Below the pieces are notes generated by a model. That model was not told the DNA's origin. It ran no database searches and saw only the letters and a list, made by a program, of their open reading frames with translations. Both the position numbers and the translations under genes were made by a program. A stretch of DNA of 15,031 nucleotides, from contig DBFJGL010000100.1 of assembly GCA_048394785.1 (NCBI GenBank), positions 1-15,031 on the forward strand, given 5' to 3'. The DNA comes from DBFJGL01 sp048394785 (lineage in GTDB: Bacteria > Bacillota > Clostridia > Christensenellales > CAG-917). Positions 7,160 through 15,001 of this stretch are shown one piece after another. Each line of letters begins with the position of its first letter. Positions within the stretch are counted from its first letter, which is position 1.

Positions 7160-8154
7160 GCGCGCCCGTAATACTGTCGCTGTACTTTATGGGCGCAGTC
7201 GCGCTTGCGGTGTGCTCCGCGCCCTTCGTCATCAAAGCGATGACAAAACTCAAAGCAAAGCAAACCGTGCTCGGATACGTCACCCAGCACGAGCATAAGA
7301 GCGGCACGCCCACAATGGGCGGAATAATATTCCTGTTGCCCGCGCTCTTATTCGGCGCGGCGCAGGGAACGCCGCTTGCGCTGTTTGCCGCCGCTATGAC
7401 GCTCGGTTTTGCGGTGCTCGGCTTTTTGGACGATTTCATAAAGATAAAGTTTTCGAGAAATCTCGGCTTAAAGCCTTATCAGAAAATCATCGGGCAGGTG
7501 GGACTGAGCGCGATTGCGGGTTATTTCTGTTTCGCATACGGAGGAGTGGACACGCTCGTCAATTTGCCGTTCGGTACGGCGCAGGCGGATATGTCCTGGG
7601 GAATAATACCGTTTGTTATGCTCGTGTATATCGCGACGACAAACTCCGTAAATCTGACGGACGGACTCGACGGACTCGCGGGATACACGTCGGCGGCTTA
7701 TTTTCTGAGTTTTACGGCGATATTGCTATTCGCCTATTTCGACGCGGCAGAGTACGACGCGGAATACGCAAAGGAACTGCTGTCGCTGAATATTTTCAAC
7801 GTAAGCGTTTTGGGCGGAGTGCTCGGTTATCTCGTTTTCAACGGATTTCCCGCCAAGATAATGATGGGGGATACGGGTTCGCTCGCGTTGGGCGCGGCGT
7901 GCGCGTCGGTCGCCGTTTTGAGCAAAAATCCGTTTATAATCGTGACATCGGGAATAATGTTCGTCATATCCAGCATATCAGTAATATTGCAGGTGTTCTG
8001 GTTCAAACTCACCAAAAAGCGCATATTCCTGATGGCGCCCTTCCACCATCATCTCGAAATGAAAGGGCTGCACGAAAACAGAATTGTGGCTATTTATTTC
8101 GTAGTGAGTTTATTGGGCGGAGCACTGAGTATTATCGGCTCGGGGGCAATATGA
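7156..8154 (+). CDS. mraY: Phospho-N-acetylmuramoyl-pentapeptide transferase MraY
   Basis: 332 residues, a polytopic membrane enzyme that moves phospho-MurNAc-pentapeptide from UDP to undecaprenyl phosphate, forming lipid I. Family motifs are HEHKSGTPTMGG (45-56), the DD pair at 92-93 in LDDFIKI, NLTDGLDGLAG (166-176), FPAKIMMGDTGSLALG (231-246, with Asp239), and the PFHHHLEMKG loop (295-304). These include the conserved Asp residues and the triple His of active MraY. About ten hydrophobic helices alternate with short loops. The ATG at 7156 overlaps the murE stop as ATGA; an in-frame TTG at 7141 is less likely. The 3' end overlaps murD in the same way. murF, which often lies between murE and mraY, is missing. 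Confidence 0.97.
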   Translation: MSAPVILSLYFMGAVALAVCSAPFVIKAMTKLKAKQTVLGYVTQHEHKSGTPTMGGIIFLLPALLFGAAQGTPLALFAAAMTLGFAVLGFLDDFIKIKFSRNLGLKPYQKIIGQVGLSAIAGYFCFAYGGVDTLVNLPFGTAQADMSWGIIPFVMLVYIATTNSVNLTDGLDGLAGYTSAAYFLSFTAILLFAYFDAAEYDAEYAKELLSLNIFNVSVLGGVLGYLVFNGFPAKIMMGDTGSLALGAACASVAVLSKNPFIIVTSGIMFVISSISVILQVFWFKLTKKRIFLMAPFHHHLEMKGLHENRIVAIYFVVSLLGGALSIIGSGAI

Positions 8155-9467
8155 TTTTATCCGGCAAAAACGTCGTTGTTTACGGAGGAGGATTGAGCGG
8201 ATTAGCGGCACAACAGTTGGTAAGGGATTTGGGAGCGAGAGCGATTTTATTCGATGACGACGCTTCTGTTTCGGGAGCGACGGATAACGTCAGAGTTTTT
8301 GAAAAAGCGGATATGATAATTTTAAGTCCGGGAGTGGATAAGAACAGAGATTTTCTGCTTGACGCCAAACTTTCGGGGACGACGGTGATAGGCGAGCTCG
8401 AGCTTGCTTCCTCCGTATGCCGCGCAAAACAAATTGCAATTACCGGAACAAACGGGAAAACAAGCACTACTATGCTTATAAAGCATATACTCGACTGCGC
8501 GGGAAAGAGCGCGGTTGCGGTAGGGAACATCGGCGCGCCGTTTTGTGCGGTTGCGGACAAACTAGACGCGCTCGAAACCGCGGTCATAGAGGCGTCGAGT
8601 TTTCAGCTTGAAAGCGCGATAAATTTTTCACCCGACGTCGCCGTTATGCTAAACATATCGCCCGACCATTTGGAGAGGCACAAGAGCATGGAAAAGTACA
8701 TATCCGCAAAAGCGAATATATTTGCCAAACTCACCGAGTGCGACGTTGCGGTGTACAACGCCGACGACGAAAAGGCAGTCGAACTTGCGGAGGGTTGTCA
8801 GGCGAAAAAAGTTCCGTTCAGTATGACTCGCCCCGTTTGCGGCGCGTATCTTTCGTCGGGGTTCGTGTGCTATAAAGGCAGTCCCGTAGTGGAGCTTTGC
8901 GAAACGCCGTTCTGCGGAAAGGAAACGGAAAATCTGCTTGCGGCTACTGCGGTATGTATGTGCGAAGGAGTGTCGCGGTATACCGTCGCGTCCGCCGCAA
9001 CCTCGTTTAAGAAGCCGCGCTATCGCCGCGAACGGGCAGGCAGTATTGACGGCATAAATCTGATTAACGACAGCAAAGCCACGAATATCGCGTCCGCTTT
9101 AAGCGCGCTCGAAGGAGCCGAGAGCGGTTGCGTAATGATTATGGGAGGCTGTCTGAGAGAGGAAGATTTCGGTTATTTTTTCGCACAGGCGGACAAAACG
9201 AAACTGAAAGCCGTATCCGCATACGGGGAGAATTCCTCCGAAATAGCCGCCCGAGCAAAAGAAAACGAAGTCAGGACGGAGTGCGCGGAGAGTATAGACG
9301 CCGCGCTCGACAACGCGCTTAAACTCGCAAAAGAAGCAGACGTTCGCGAAATTTTGTTTTCGCCGGCTTCCAAAAGTTTCGATATGTTTTCGGGGTTCGA
9401 GGAGCGGGGCAGAGCTTTTGCCGCCGCCGCGCGCGCAAGAGGCGCAAAGGATTGCGTAAATGGATAA
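8151..9467 (+). CDS. murD: UDP-N-acetylmuramoyl-L-alanine--D-glutamate ligase MurD
   Basis: 438 residues; adds D-Glu to UDP-MurNAc-L-Ala in the cytoplasm with ATP. The N-terminal Rossmann-like domain starts VVVYGGGLSGLAA (8-20). The P-loop GTNGKTS is at 99-105, EASSFQLE at 147-154, DHLERH at 172-177 with Lys187 a candidate carbamylated residue, NDSKATN at 306-312 and SPASKSFDMF at 404-413. The order and length are normal for MurD. Two usually conserved spots differ: the HRxE motif reads YRRE (291-294), and the GG-x-x-K region reads GGCLRE (332-337). The ATG at 8151 overlaps the mraY stop (ATGA). The open frame extends upstream to 7899, but that stretch lies in mraY's shadow and is not MurD-like. 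The 3' end overlaps ftsW by 8 bases. Confidence 0.95.
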   Translation: MILSGKNVVVYGGGLSGLAAQQLVRDLGARAILFDDDASVSGATDNVRVFEKADMIILSPGVDKNRDFLLDAKLSGTTVIGELELASSVCRAKQIAITGTNGKTSTTMLIKHILDCAGKSAVAVGNIGAPFCAVADKLDALETAVIEASSFQLESAINFSPDVAVMLNISPDHLERHKSMEKYISAKANIFAKLTECDVAVYNADDEKAVELAEGCQAKKVPFSMTRPVCGAYLSSGFVCYKGSPVVELCETPFCGKETENLLAATAVCMCEGVSRYTVASAATSFKKPRYRRERAGSIDGINLINDSKATNIASALSALEGAESGCVMIMGGCLREEDFGYFFAQADKTKLKAVSAYGENSSEIAARAKENEVRTECAESIDAALDNALKLAKEADVREILFSPASKSFDMFSGFEERGRAFAAAARARGAKDCVNG

Positions 9468-10650
9468 TATGCGCAGAGGCGCGGATAAACCGCTCGCTTT
9501 TGCGGTCATAGGGCTGTCGCTTGTCGGACTTCTGTTTATTTATTCCGCGTCATCTTATTCGGCGGAGGCGCAGTTCGGCGACGCGTTTCACTATGTGAAA
9601 ACGCAGGCTGTCGCGCTCGTGCTCGGAGCGGCCGTTATGATTGCGGTGGCAATGGCGGAACCGTCGGACATAAAGAAATTTGCAGTGCCGATATACGCAA
9701 TCGGACTTGTTCTTCTCGCGCTTGTGTTTATACCCGTCATCGGCGTCGAAAGCTACGGCGCGAAGCGTTGGCTGAACCTCGGTTTTATAACCGTTCAGCC
9801 GTCGGAGTACGCGAAGTTTGCAATGGTGATTGCAATCGCGGCGTTTATGTACAGGCGCGATATGACCAAATTTGTCAACGTCGTGATTACCGTGCTCATA
9901 GGCGGCGCGGTGGGCGTTTTGCTCATTTTGGAGCCGAATATGTCCATAACGATTTGCGTTGTCGGCACGGTTTTCATAATGCTGTTCGTGGGCGGCGTTA
10001 AAATTAAACATCTTTTACTGCTGATAATTCCCGCGGTGCTCGGAGCGGTCGCGCTTATTTTTGCCGAACCGTACAGATTGCAACGGCTTGCGGCGTTTCT
10101 GGACCCGTGGTCGTCGCCTCTCGAAGAAGGCTATCAGCTCATTCAGTCCTATTACGCGCTCGGAAGCGGAGGGCTTTTCGGCGTGGGGCTGTTCAATTCC
10201 CGTCAGAAATATCTGTTTTTGCCATTTGCGGAAAGCGATTTCATACTGTCCGTCATAGGCGAAGAAACGGGGTTTATGGGCGTGCTTGCGCTGATTGCGG
10301 TGTTTGTGTTCATAGTATTCAGAGGCATAAGAATAGCGCGCAGAGCGACGGACAGATTTTCCTGTTACGTCAGCGCGGGCATAACCGCGCTCATCGCGGT
10401 GCAGACGGTGATGAACGTTGCGGTTGTGTGCGGCGCAATTCCGCCGACGGGACTGCCTCTGCCGTTCATAAGCGCGGGAGGAAGCTCGCTCGTGGCATAT
10501 TTTGCGGCGGTAGGAGTTCTGCTTTCGGTGTCAAAGAGGGGCAGCTCGTATCTTACGCCCGAGGATTTGACGAAAAACGATGCGCGCGAAACGGGATTTC
10601 GGAATATATTCGGCAGAAAAAAGCGAGAGAAAGCGGCGGCGCGGGTATAG
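9460..10650 (+). CDS. ftsW: FtsW/SpoVE-type SEDS peptidoglycan glycosyltransferase
   Basis: 396 residues with about ten membrane helices. SEDS proteins polymerise glycan strands from lipid II and pair with a class B PBP, here presumably the one encoded at 3648. Signature stretches are YGAKRWLNLG (99-108), VQPSEYAKFA (112-121), LEPNMS (157-162), GSGGLFGVGL (235-244), LPFAESDFILSVIGEETGFMG (254-274, with the conserved Asp260) and PPTGLPLPFISAGGSSL (328-344). A basic cytoplasmic tail ends at residue 396. The ATG at 9460 overlaps the murD stop and has AAAGG 9 bases upstream; a second in-frame ATG at 9469 is possible. FtsW and SpoVE cannot be separated from sequence alone. murG, which commonly follows ftsW, is not present. 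Confidence 0.95.
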   Translation: MDNMRRGADKPLAFAVIGLSLVGLLFIYSASSYSAEAQFGDAFHYVKTQAVALVLGAAVMIAVAMAEPSDIKKFAVPIYAIGLVLLALVFIPVIGVESYGAKRWLNLGFITVQPSEYAKFAMVIAIAAFMYRRDMTKFVNVVITVLIGGAVGVLLILEPNMSITICVVGTVFIMLFVGGVKIKHLLLLIIPAVLGAVALIFAEPYRLQRLAAFLDPWSSPLEEGYQLIQSYYALGSGGLFGVGLFNSRQKYLFLPFAESDFILSVIGEETGFMGVLALIAVFVFIVFRGIRIARRATDRFSCYVSAGITALIAVQTVMNVAVVCGAIPPTGLPLPFISAGGSSLVAYFAAVGVLLSVSKRGSSYLTPEDLTKNDARETGFRNIFGRKKREKAAARV

Positions 10651-10811
10651 TCCGCAGGAGAACGACTGCGAATATCAGCCGCAAATATCCGCAAATTTCG
10701 ACTGTTTGCACGGATTGCGGTCGCGCGGCGGCCGAAGGTTTGCGGCAAAGCCGCGGACAAGGCTTGTGAGAGGTTGACGGCATAATCTGTAAATGCCGCA
10801 TAGTATGAATT
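10651..10811 (+). other. 161-base gap between ftsW and murA with two hairpins
   Basis: No gene fits here. A GCGGC-AAA-GCCGC hairpin (10742-10754) lacks a T-tract, so it is a poor terminator. A second hairpin, CGGCAT (10778-10783) with ATGCCG (10793-10798), lies 13 bases before the murA ATG. A 10-base near-repeat, CCGCAAATAT then CCGCAAATTT, occupies 10679-10698. TTGACG at 10774 has no -10 box at good spacing, so I do not call a promoter. Confidence 0.45.
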
Positions 10812-12077
10812 ATGACGGAATATTTTAAGATTGAAGGCGGTCGCGCTTTGACGGGAAGCGTGGAGGTGCACGGCGCGAAAAACGCGGTGCTGCCTTTGCT
10901 TGCGTCGTCTATTCTCACCGAACGTCCCGTAACCGTGTGCGACGTTCCTGATATATCGGACGTAAACAGTATGATTTCCTTGCTTAAAGCCTTGGGACTG
11001 TGCGCGTCGAGAGAGGGCAGGTGCGTTACGGTGTCGGGAGTACCTAACATCGTTTCCATTCCCGAAACGCTTAGCCGCATGATGCGCTCGTCGATGTTTA
11101 TGCTGGGCGCGCTGCTGACGGCTGCCGGGGAGGTTGTTCTTCCCGTACCGGGAGGGTGCAGGATAGGCGCGCGTCCGCTCGATATTCATCTTGACGGATT
11201 GAAACGAATGGGCGCGGAAGCGGTCGAGGGGGAGAATTACATACATTGTTACGCAGATAAACTTAAAGGCGCGGATATAATAATGCGCTTTCCGAGCGTG
11301 GGCGCGACGGAAAATCTGCTTATGTCGGCAACGCTCGCTAAGGGCAGGACAATGCTTATCGGCTGTGCGAGAGAACCCGAAATAGTGTCGCTCGCAAAGG
11401 GACTCCGCGCGATGGGAGCGCGCATAGAGGGGGAAGGCACGCCCGTAATAACCGTATACGGCACGGACGCGCTGGACGGCTGTCGCGTCATACCCGTGTC
11501 GGACAGAATAGAGGCGGGAACGTATGCCGCGGCTGTTGCGGCTTGCGGAGGAAAAATTGAGATTAAAAACGCCGATATACGCACTATGCGCACTGTTGCG
11601 GACGCCATTTGCGATAAGCATACGTCGGTTACGGGCGACGGAGCGTCGGTGTTTGTGGAAAGCGACGGGAGAGCGCAGGCAAAACGGCTCGTGACCGGCG
11701 CATATCCGCTTTTCCCGACGGATATGCAGGCTCAGCTTGCCGCAAGACTATGCACGGCGGAAGGCGTATCCGAAGTGCGCGAAACGGTGTTTGAAAACCG
11801 ATTTGCATATGTTGACGAACTAAAAAAAATGGGCGCGGACATTGATGTTTCGGGAAACAGGGCGCGCATACGGGGAGTAAAAAGACTTACGGGCGCGCGG
11901 TTATATTCGTCGGATTTGAGGGGCGGTGCCGCGCTTGTGATAGCGGCGTTGAGCGCACAGGGCGAGAGCGAAGTCGGAAACATAGGGTATATAGACCGAG
12001 GTTACGAAAATTTTGAAGGCGCGCTGTCGTCGCTCGGGGCGAAAATTGCGAGAAGAAGCGCAAGCGACGCCGAATAA
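10812..12077 (+). CDS. murA: UDP-N-acetylglucosamine 1-carboxyvinyltransferase MurA
   Basis: 421 residues, the normal length. MurA transfers enolpyruvate from PEP to UDP-GlcNAc, the first committed step of peptidoglycan synthesis, in the cytoplasm. Visible features are HGAKNAVLP (20-28) with catalytic-region Lys23 and Asn24, the active-site Cys116 in PGGCRIGARPLDIH (113-126), SDRIEAGTY (230-238), FPTDMQAQ (301-308) with Asp304, ETVFENRF (324-331) and DLRGGAAL (368-375). A Cys at 116 rather than Asp predicts fosfomycin sensitivity of this enzyme. There is no Shine-Dalgarno sequence before the ATG; the start is fixed by the N-terminal TEYFKIEGGRALTG, which matches the family start. murA is placed where murG/murB would often be, directly before the ftsA-ftsZ unit. 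Confidence 0.96.
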   Translation: MTEYFKIEGGRALTGSVEVHGAKNAVLPLLASSILTERPVTVCDVPDISDVNSMISLLKALGLCASREGRCVTVSGVPNIVSIPETLSRMMRSSMFMLGALLTAAGEVVLPVPGGCRIGARPLDIHLDGLKRMGAEAVEGENYIHCYADKLKGADIIMRFPSVGATENLLMSATLAKGRTMLIGCAREPEIVSLAKGLRAMGARIEGEGTPVITVYGTDALDGCRVIPVSDRIEAGTYAAAVAACGGKIEIKNADIRTMRTVADAICDKHTSVTGDGASVFVESDGRAQAKRLVTGAYPLFPTDMQAQLAARLCTAEGVSEVRETVFENRFAYVDELKKMGADIDVSGNRARIRGVKRLTGARLYSSDLRGGAALVIAALSAQGESEVGNIGYIDRGYENFEGALSSLGAKIARRSASDAE

Positions 12078-12130
12078 ACGTACAATTTGCGCGCAATCGG
12101 CAGGATAATTATTATTTTCCGTCAAAACTG

Positions 12131-12158
12131 TTGACACCTTTATAATTTACTTTATAAT
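12131..12158 (+). promoter_or_regulatory. Promoter of ftsA-ftsZ with a duplicated -10 region
   Basis: TTGACA (12131-12136), a 16-base spacer and TATAAT (12153-12158) match the housekeeping consensus at all twelve positions. The -10 region is duplicated: TTTATAATTTAC (12139-12150) is followed directly by TTTATAATTTAA (12151-12162), so a second TATAAT sits inside the spacer. The start would be near 12165. This is the best promoter in the window and gives ftsA-ftsZ expression independent of the upstream genes. Confidence 0.85.
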
Positions 12159-12174
12159 TTAATATATAGTATAG

Positions 12175-12189
12175 TGCGCGCAACGCGCA
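12175..12189 (+). promoter_or_regulatory. GC-rich hairpin just before the ftsA ribosome site
   Basis: TGCGCG-CAA-CGCGCA forms a 6-bp stem with a 3-base loop. It lies within the predicted leader, 2 bases before the AGGGAG ribosome site (12192-12197). It could stabilise the 5' end of the mRNA or tune ribosome access. No T-tract follows, so it is not a terminator. Confidence 0.45.
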
Positions 12190-12201
12190 TTAGGGAGAAA
12201 G

Positions 12202-13371
12202 ATGAGCGGATTTTTCACAAAAGATACAGCCGTACTTGACGTAACGTCGCGCACCGTATGCGCGATGGTCGGCGTTAAGCAGGCGCAATCGGTTTTCGGC
12301 ATAGTCGCGTCCGAGGAGAACTCGCATTCTGGTTTCGAAAACGGCGAATGGCTGGACATCGTCGATACCGAACGGGCGGCGGTTGCCGCGCTTAAAGCCG
12401 CGACGGAAAAATCGCAGACGCGAGCAAAAACGCTTTTTATAGGCGTGCCGGGAGAATTTCTCGCAATCAAAACCCGCAGAGTTTGCGTTACGCTGGACAG
12501 GTCGCGCAGGGTTATCGACGCCGATATAGATTATCTCATTAAAAAGGGTGCAAATTTCCCTCACAACGGGTTTTCCGTTATCAATTCTTCCGCCATATAT
12601 TATTCGGTAGATACGTCGGACAAGCTCTATTCGGACGTAAGGGGGCTTACTGCCTCGAAGGTGGAGGGGTATGTTTCCTATCTGCTTTGCGAAGACGTTT
12701 TCACCGATTTGTTTGACAAAACGGCGGCAGAATGCGGATTTAAGGAAGTTCGTTACGTCGCGTCGCAATGGGCGCAGGGGATTGCTCTGCTCGAAAAAGA
12801 ACAGCGCGATAATCCTTACGTTCTGATAGACATAGGCTATATATCGTCTACGGTCGCCGTAGGCAGAGGGGAAGGGCTTTTGGACGTCAAATCCTTTTCT
12901 CTCGGCGGAGGACACATTTCGGCGGATATTTACGAGGCGCTCGAAGTCCCGTTCGAACTTGCGGAGGAAGCAAAGGAACTTTGCGACCTCAACCTCAATT
13001 ATTCCGACGACGCCGTGCTTGTCAGCGACGGCAGTCACGTCGTGTATGCCGCGGACACCTGCGAGATAGTCAGGGCGGAGCTCGACAGCTTTGCGCAGAT
13101 ATTGTCAGACATACTTGCCGAGGAGGAAGCGGCGGTGCCCGAATATGCGCCGATTTATCTCACCGGCGAAGGAATTGCCTCTATGAGAGGCGCAAAAAAG
13201 TATCTTTCCGAGGTTCTCGGTAAGAGTATAGAAATAGTTACGCCCATACTCCCGGGCTACGTCAGACCGGAGGACAGCTCTAAAATCGCTTTGCTTACGG
13301 TTGCGGACACATTGAATAAAGAGGGAGCAAAAGGCGTTATTAAACGCATTTTCAGCGGAGGTAAAAGATGA
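12202..13371 (+). CDS. ftsA: Divergent FtsA-like actin-fold division protein
   Basis: 389 residues, somewhat shorter than typical FtsA (about 420). FtsA is an actin-like protein that links FtsZ filaments to the inner face of the membrane. The SHS2 subdomain is recognisable around 76-180 (FIGVPGEF at 79-86). LIDIGYISSTVAV (208-220) marks phosphate loop 2, SLGGGHIS (233-240) follows, and YLTGEGIASMRG (319-330) is the adenosine motif. The C-terminal KGVIKRIFSGGKR is an amphipathic membrane-targeting helix like that of FtsA. The nucleotide loops are degenerate: phosphate loop 1 reads LDVTSRTVCA where FtsA has a LDIGTSKVCA-like sequence, and loop 2 lacks the GGGTTD residues. ATP binding or hydrolysis may therefore be altered. 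The stop overlaps the ftsZ start (ATGA), which strongly supports the assignment. It follows its own consensus promoter. Confidence 0.82.
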   Translation: MSGFFTKDTAVLDVTSRTVCAMVGVKQAQSVFGIVASEENSHSGFENGEWLDIVDTERAAVAALKAATEKSQTRAKTLFIGVPGEFLAIKTRRVCVTLDRSRRVIDADIDYLIKKGANFPHNGFSVINSSAIYYSVDTSDKLYSDVRGLTASKVEGYVSYLLCEDVFTDLFDKTAAECGFKEVRYVASQWAQGIALLEKEQRDNPYVLIDIGYISSTVAVGRGEGLLDVKSFSLGGGHISADIYEALEVPFELAEEAKELCDLNLNYSDDAVLVSDGSHVVYAADTCEIVRAELDSFAQILSDILAEEEAAVPEYAPIYLTGEGIASMRGAKKYLSEVLGKSIEIVTPILPGYVRPEDSSKIALLTVADTLNKEGAKGVIKRIFSGGKR

Positions 13372-14915
13372 TTGATTTGGAAAAACTCGGACTTAACGGA
13401 GTAAACGACGCCGACAGATACGCCGAGGAAGAAAGCGCGAGCGCGGTTGAAGAAAATCCGACGGACGGATACGATTACGAAACAGAGGAAGCATACGACG
13501 CACAGCCTGCGCAGCCTGTGTACGAAAGAAAGCACGGCGTTGCAAACATAGTCGTCGTTGGCGTCGGCGGAGGCGGCAATAACGCCGTAAACAATATGAT
13601 ACGCCGCGACGTGAAGAGCGCGCAGTTCGTCGTAATGAACACGGATATGCAGGCGCTCAATATGTCGCTTGCGCAGCCTGCAAATAAAATTCAGCTGGGA
13701 GCCAATATAACGGGCGGTCTCGGCGCGGGTAGCAATCCCGAGCAGGGCAAAAAGGCGGCGGAGGAGTCGAGAGAGGCTATAAAAGCCGCGTTGCAGGGCA
13801 TAGATTTGCTGTTTATAACCGCAGGTATGGGCGGAGGAACGGGCACGGGAGCCGCTCCCGTCATTGCGGAAATCGCAAAGAGTATGGGCATACTCACCGT
13901 CGCCGTCGTCACGAAACCCTTTATGTTCGAAGGGGCTCAGCGTATGAAGAACGCAGAGGCAGGCATTCGCAATCTTAAAAATTTCGTCGATACTCTGCTT
14001 GTCATTCCCAATCAGAAACTCATCGAAGTTCTGCCCAAAAACATTTCGTTCAAGACCGCTTTCGAAGTAGCCGACGACGTTCTCCGTCAGGGCGTTCAGG
14101 GCGTCAGCGACGTAATAACCAATCAGGAACAGATTAACCTCGACTTCGCAGACGTCAAAACAATCCTTTCCAACAAAGGACTCGCGCATATGGGCGTGGG
14201 CAGAGGAAAGGGCGAAAAACGCGTAATTCAAGCGGTCAGAGAGGCGGTTTACAGCCCGTTGGTTGAAACCGATATAGAAGGCGCAAAATACATAATACTG
14301 AACGTGAGCGGCGGCGAGGATTTATTGTTGGACGAGGTCATCGAGGCAGGCGACATAGTAAGACAGGTGGTGGACCCCTCGGCGCACATCATATTCGGCT
14401 GGGCGTGCTCTCCCGAACGACAGGATATAGAAATCACCGTTATAGCAACGGGGTTTACGGATAAAGCCACGGCGGCGTCGAGAAGCTTTGCATCCATACA
14501 AAGCGACAGCGCGGCGTCTAATATGCCCGACGCGTTCAAGGAAGCGGCGGCAGACGAAGTCAAAGCCGAAGCGGCGGACGAAATGATAAAGCCGAAATAC
14601 AATTATAATCCCGATATATTTGCCAACCGTCCGCAGTTCAACATCAAGCCTCAGCCTTTGGAGGAGAGTGTTACCGCCGCGCCCGAACAGCCCGTATATC
14701 AGTCGGAGGCAAGACCTGAGCCCGCATATCGCGAGCCCGTGCGCCCCGAACCCGTTTATCGCGAACCTGTTCGTCCCGAGCCTGCGGTGCAAAGCCGTCC
14801 GCAGACCGTCGTTCCCGAAATCGAACGCCGCGACGACGTCAAATCGTCGAGAGTGGACGTAAGTTCGCGCCAGGTTCCTGCGTTCCTGCGCCGTCTTAAA
14901 CGCGACAGAGACTGA
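13368..14915 (+). CDS. ftsZ: Cell division tubulin homologue FtsZ with N-terminal extension and repeat-bearing linker
   Basis: 515 residues, well above the usual 350-400. FtsZ is the GTPase that polymerises into the division ring. The GTPase core runs from about 58 to 375, with VVGVGGGGNNAVNNM (63-77), the signature loop MGGGTGTGAAP (154-164), VTKPFMFEG (181-189) and the T7 synergy loop NLDFADVKT (257-265), so it should be active. The first 57 residues are an acidic, probably disordered extension. The linker (about 376-495) is long and holds a RPEPxYREPV repeat. The last residues, RQVPAFLRRLKRDRD (501-515), are a recognisable conserved C-terminal peptide for binding FtsA, SepF or other partners, with a basic end. 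The ATG overlaps the ftsA stop, so the two are translationally coupled. A terminator follows. Confidence 0.97.
   Translation: MIDLEKLGLNGVNDADRYAEEESASAVEENPTDGYDYETEEAYDAQPAQPVYERKHGVANIVVVGVGGGGNNAVNNMIRRDVKSAQFVVMNTDMQALNMSLAQPANKIQLGANITGGLGAGSNPEQGKKAAEESREAIKAALQGIDLLFITAGMGGGTGTGAAPVIAEIAKSMGILTVAVVTKPFMFEGAQRMKNAEAGIRNLKNFVDTLLVIPNQKLIEVLPKNISFKTAFEVADDVLRQGVQGVSDVITNQEQINLDFADVKTILSNKGLAHMGVGRGKGEKRVIQAVREAVYSPLVETDIEGAKYIILNVSGGEDLLLDEVIEAGDIVRQVVDPSAHIIFGWACSPERQDIEITVIATGFTDKATAASRSFASIQSDSAASNMPDAFKEAAADEVKAEAADEMIKPKYNYNPDIFANRPQFNIKPQPLEESVTAAPEQPVYQSEARPEPAYREPVRPEPVYREPVRPEPAVQSRPQTVVPEIERRDDVKSSRVDVSSRQVPAFLRRLKRDRD
14712..14786 (+). repeat. Tandem repeat in the FtsZ linker (two and a half copies of RPEPxYREPV)
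   Basis: Residues 449-458 (RPEPAYREPV), 459-468 (RPEPVYREPV) and 469-473 (RPEPA) form a 10-residue, 30-base repeat. The copies differ by synonymous codon changes (for example agacct, cgcccc and cgtccc for Arg-Pro), so the peptide is conserved more strongly than the DNA. Confidence 0.8.
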
Positions 14916-14971
14916 TAATTTATCAAAAGTAATTTACGTTTTATATTCATTGCGGTGTTCCGCACAAATTT

Positions 14972-15001
14972 CCGCGCGTCGATTATCTGACGCGCGGTTT
15001 T
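14972..15001 (+). terminator. Rho-independent terminator after ftsZ
   Basis: CCGCGCGTC (14972-14980) pairs with GACGCGCGG (14989-14997) over 9 bp with an 8-base loop, followed by TTTT. It lies 57 bases past the ftsZ stop. A smaller hairpin, TGCGG-TGTT-CCGCA (14951-14964), precedes it and may assist. Confidence 0.85.

Noticed and set aside
7899..8150. Upstream extension of the murD reading frame
   Set aside because: It lies entirely within the mraY coding sequence, encodes a basic low-quality peptide, and family similarity begins at MILSGKNVVVYGGG (ATG 8151).
10742..10754. Terminator after ftsW
   Set aside because: The GCGGC-AAA-GCCGC hairpin is not followed by a T-tract on either useful strand position.
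10774..10802. Promoter for murA at TTGACG
   Set aside because: At 16-18 bases downstream there is no acceptable -10 box; TAGTAT lies 21 bases away.
10651..10811. Remnant of murG after ftsW
   Set aside because: Only 161 bases, with no frame showing MurG motifs such as the GGTGGH-type loop. Nothing supports a decayed gene.
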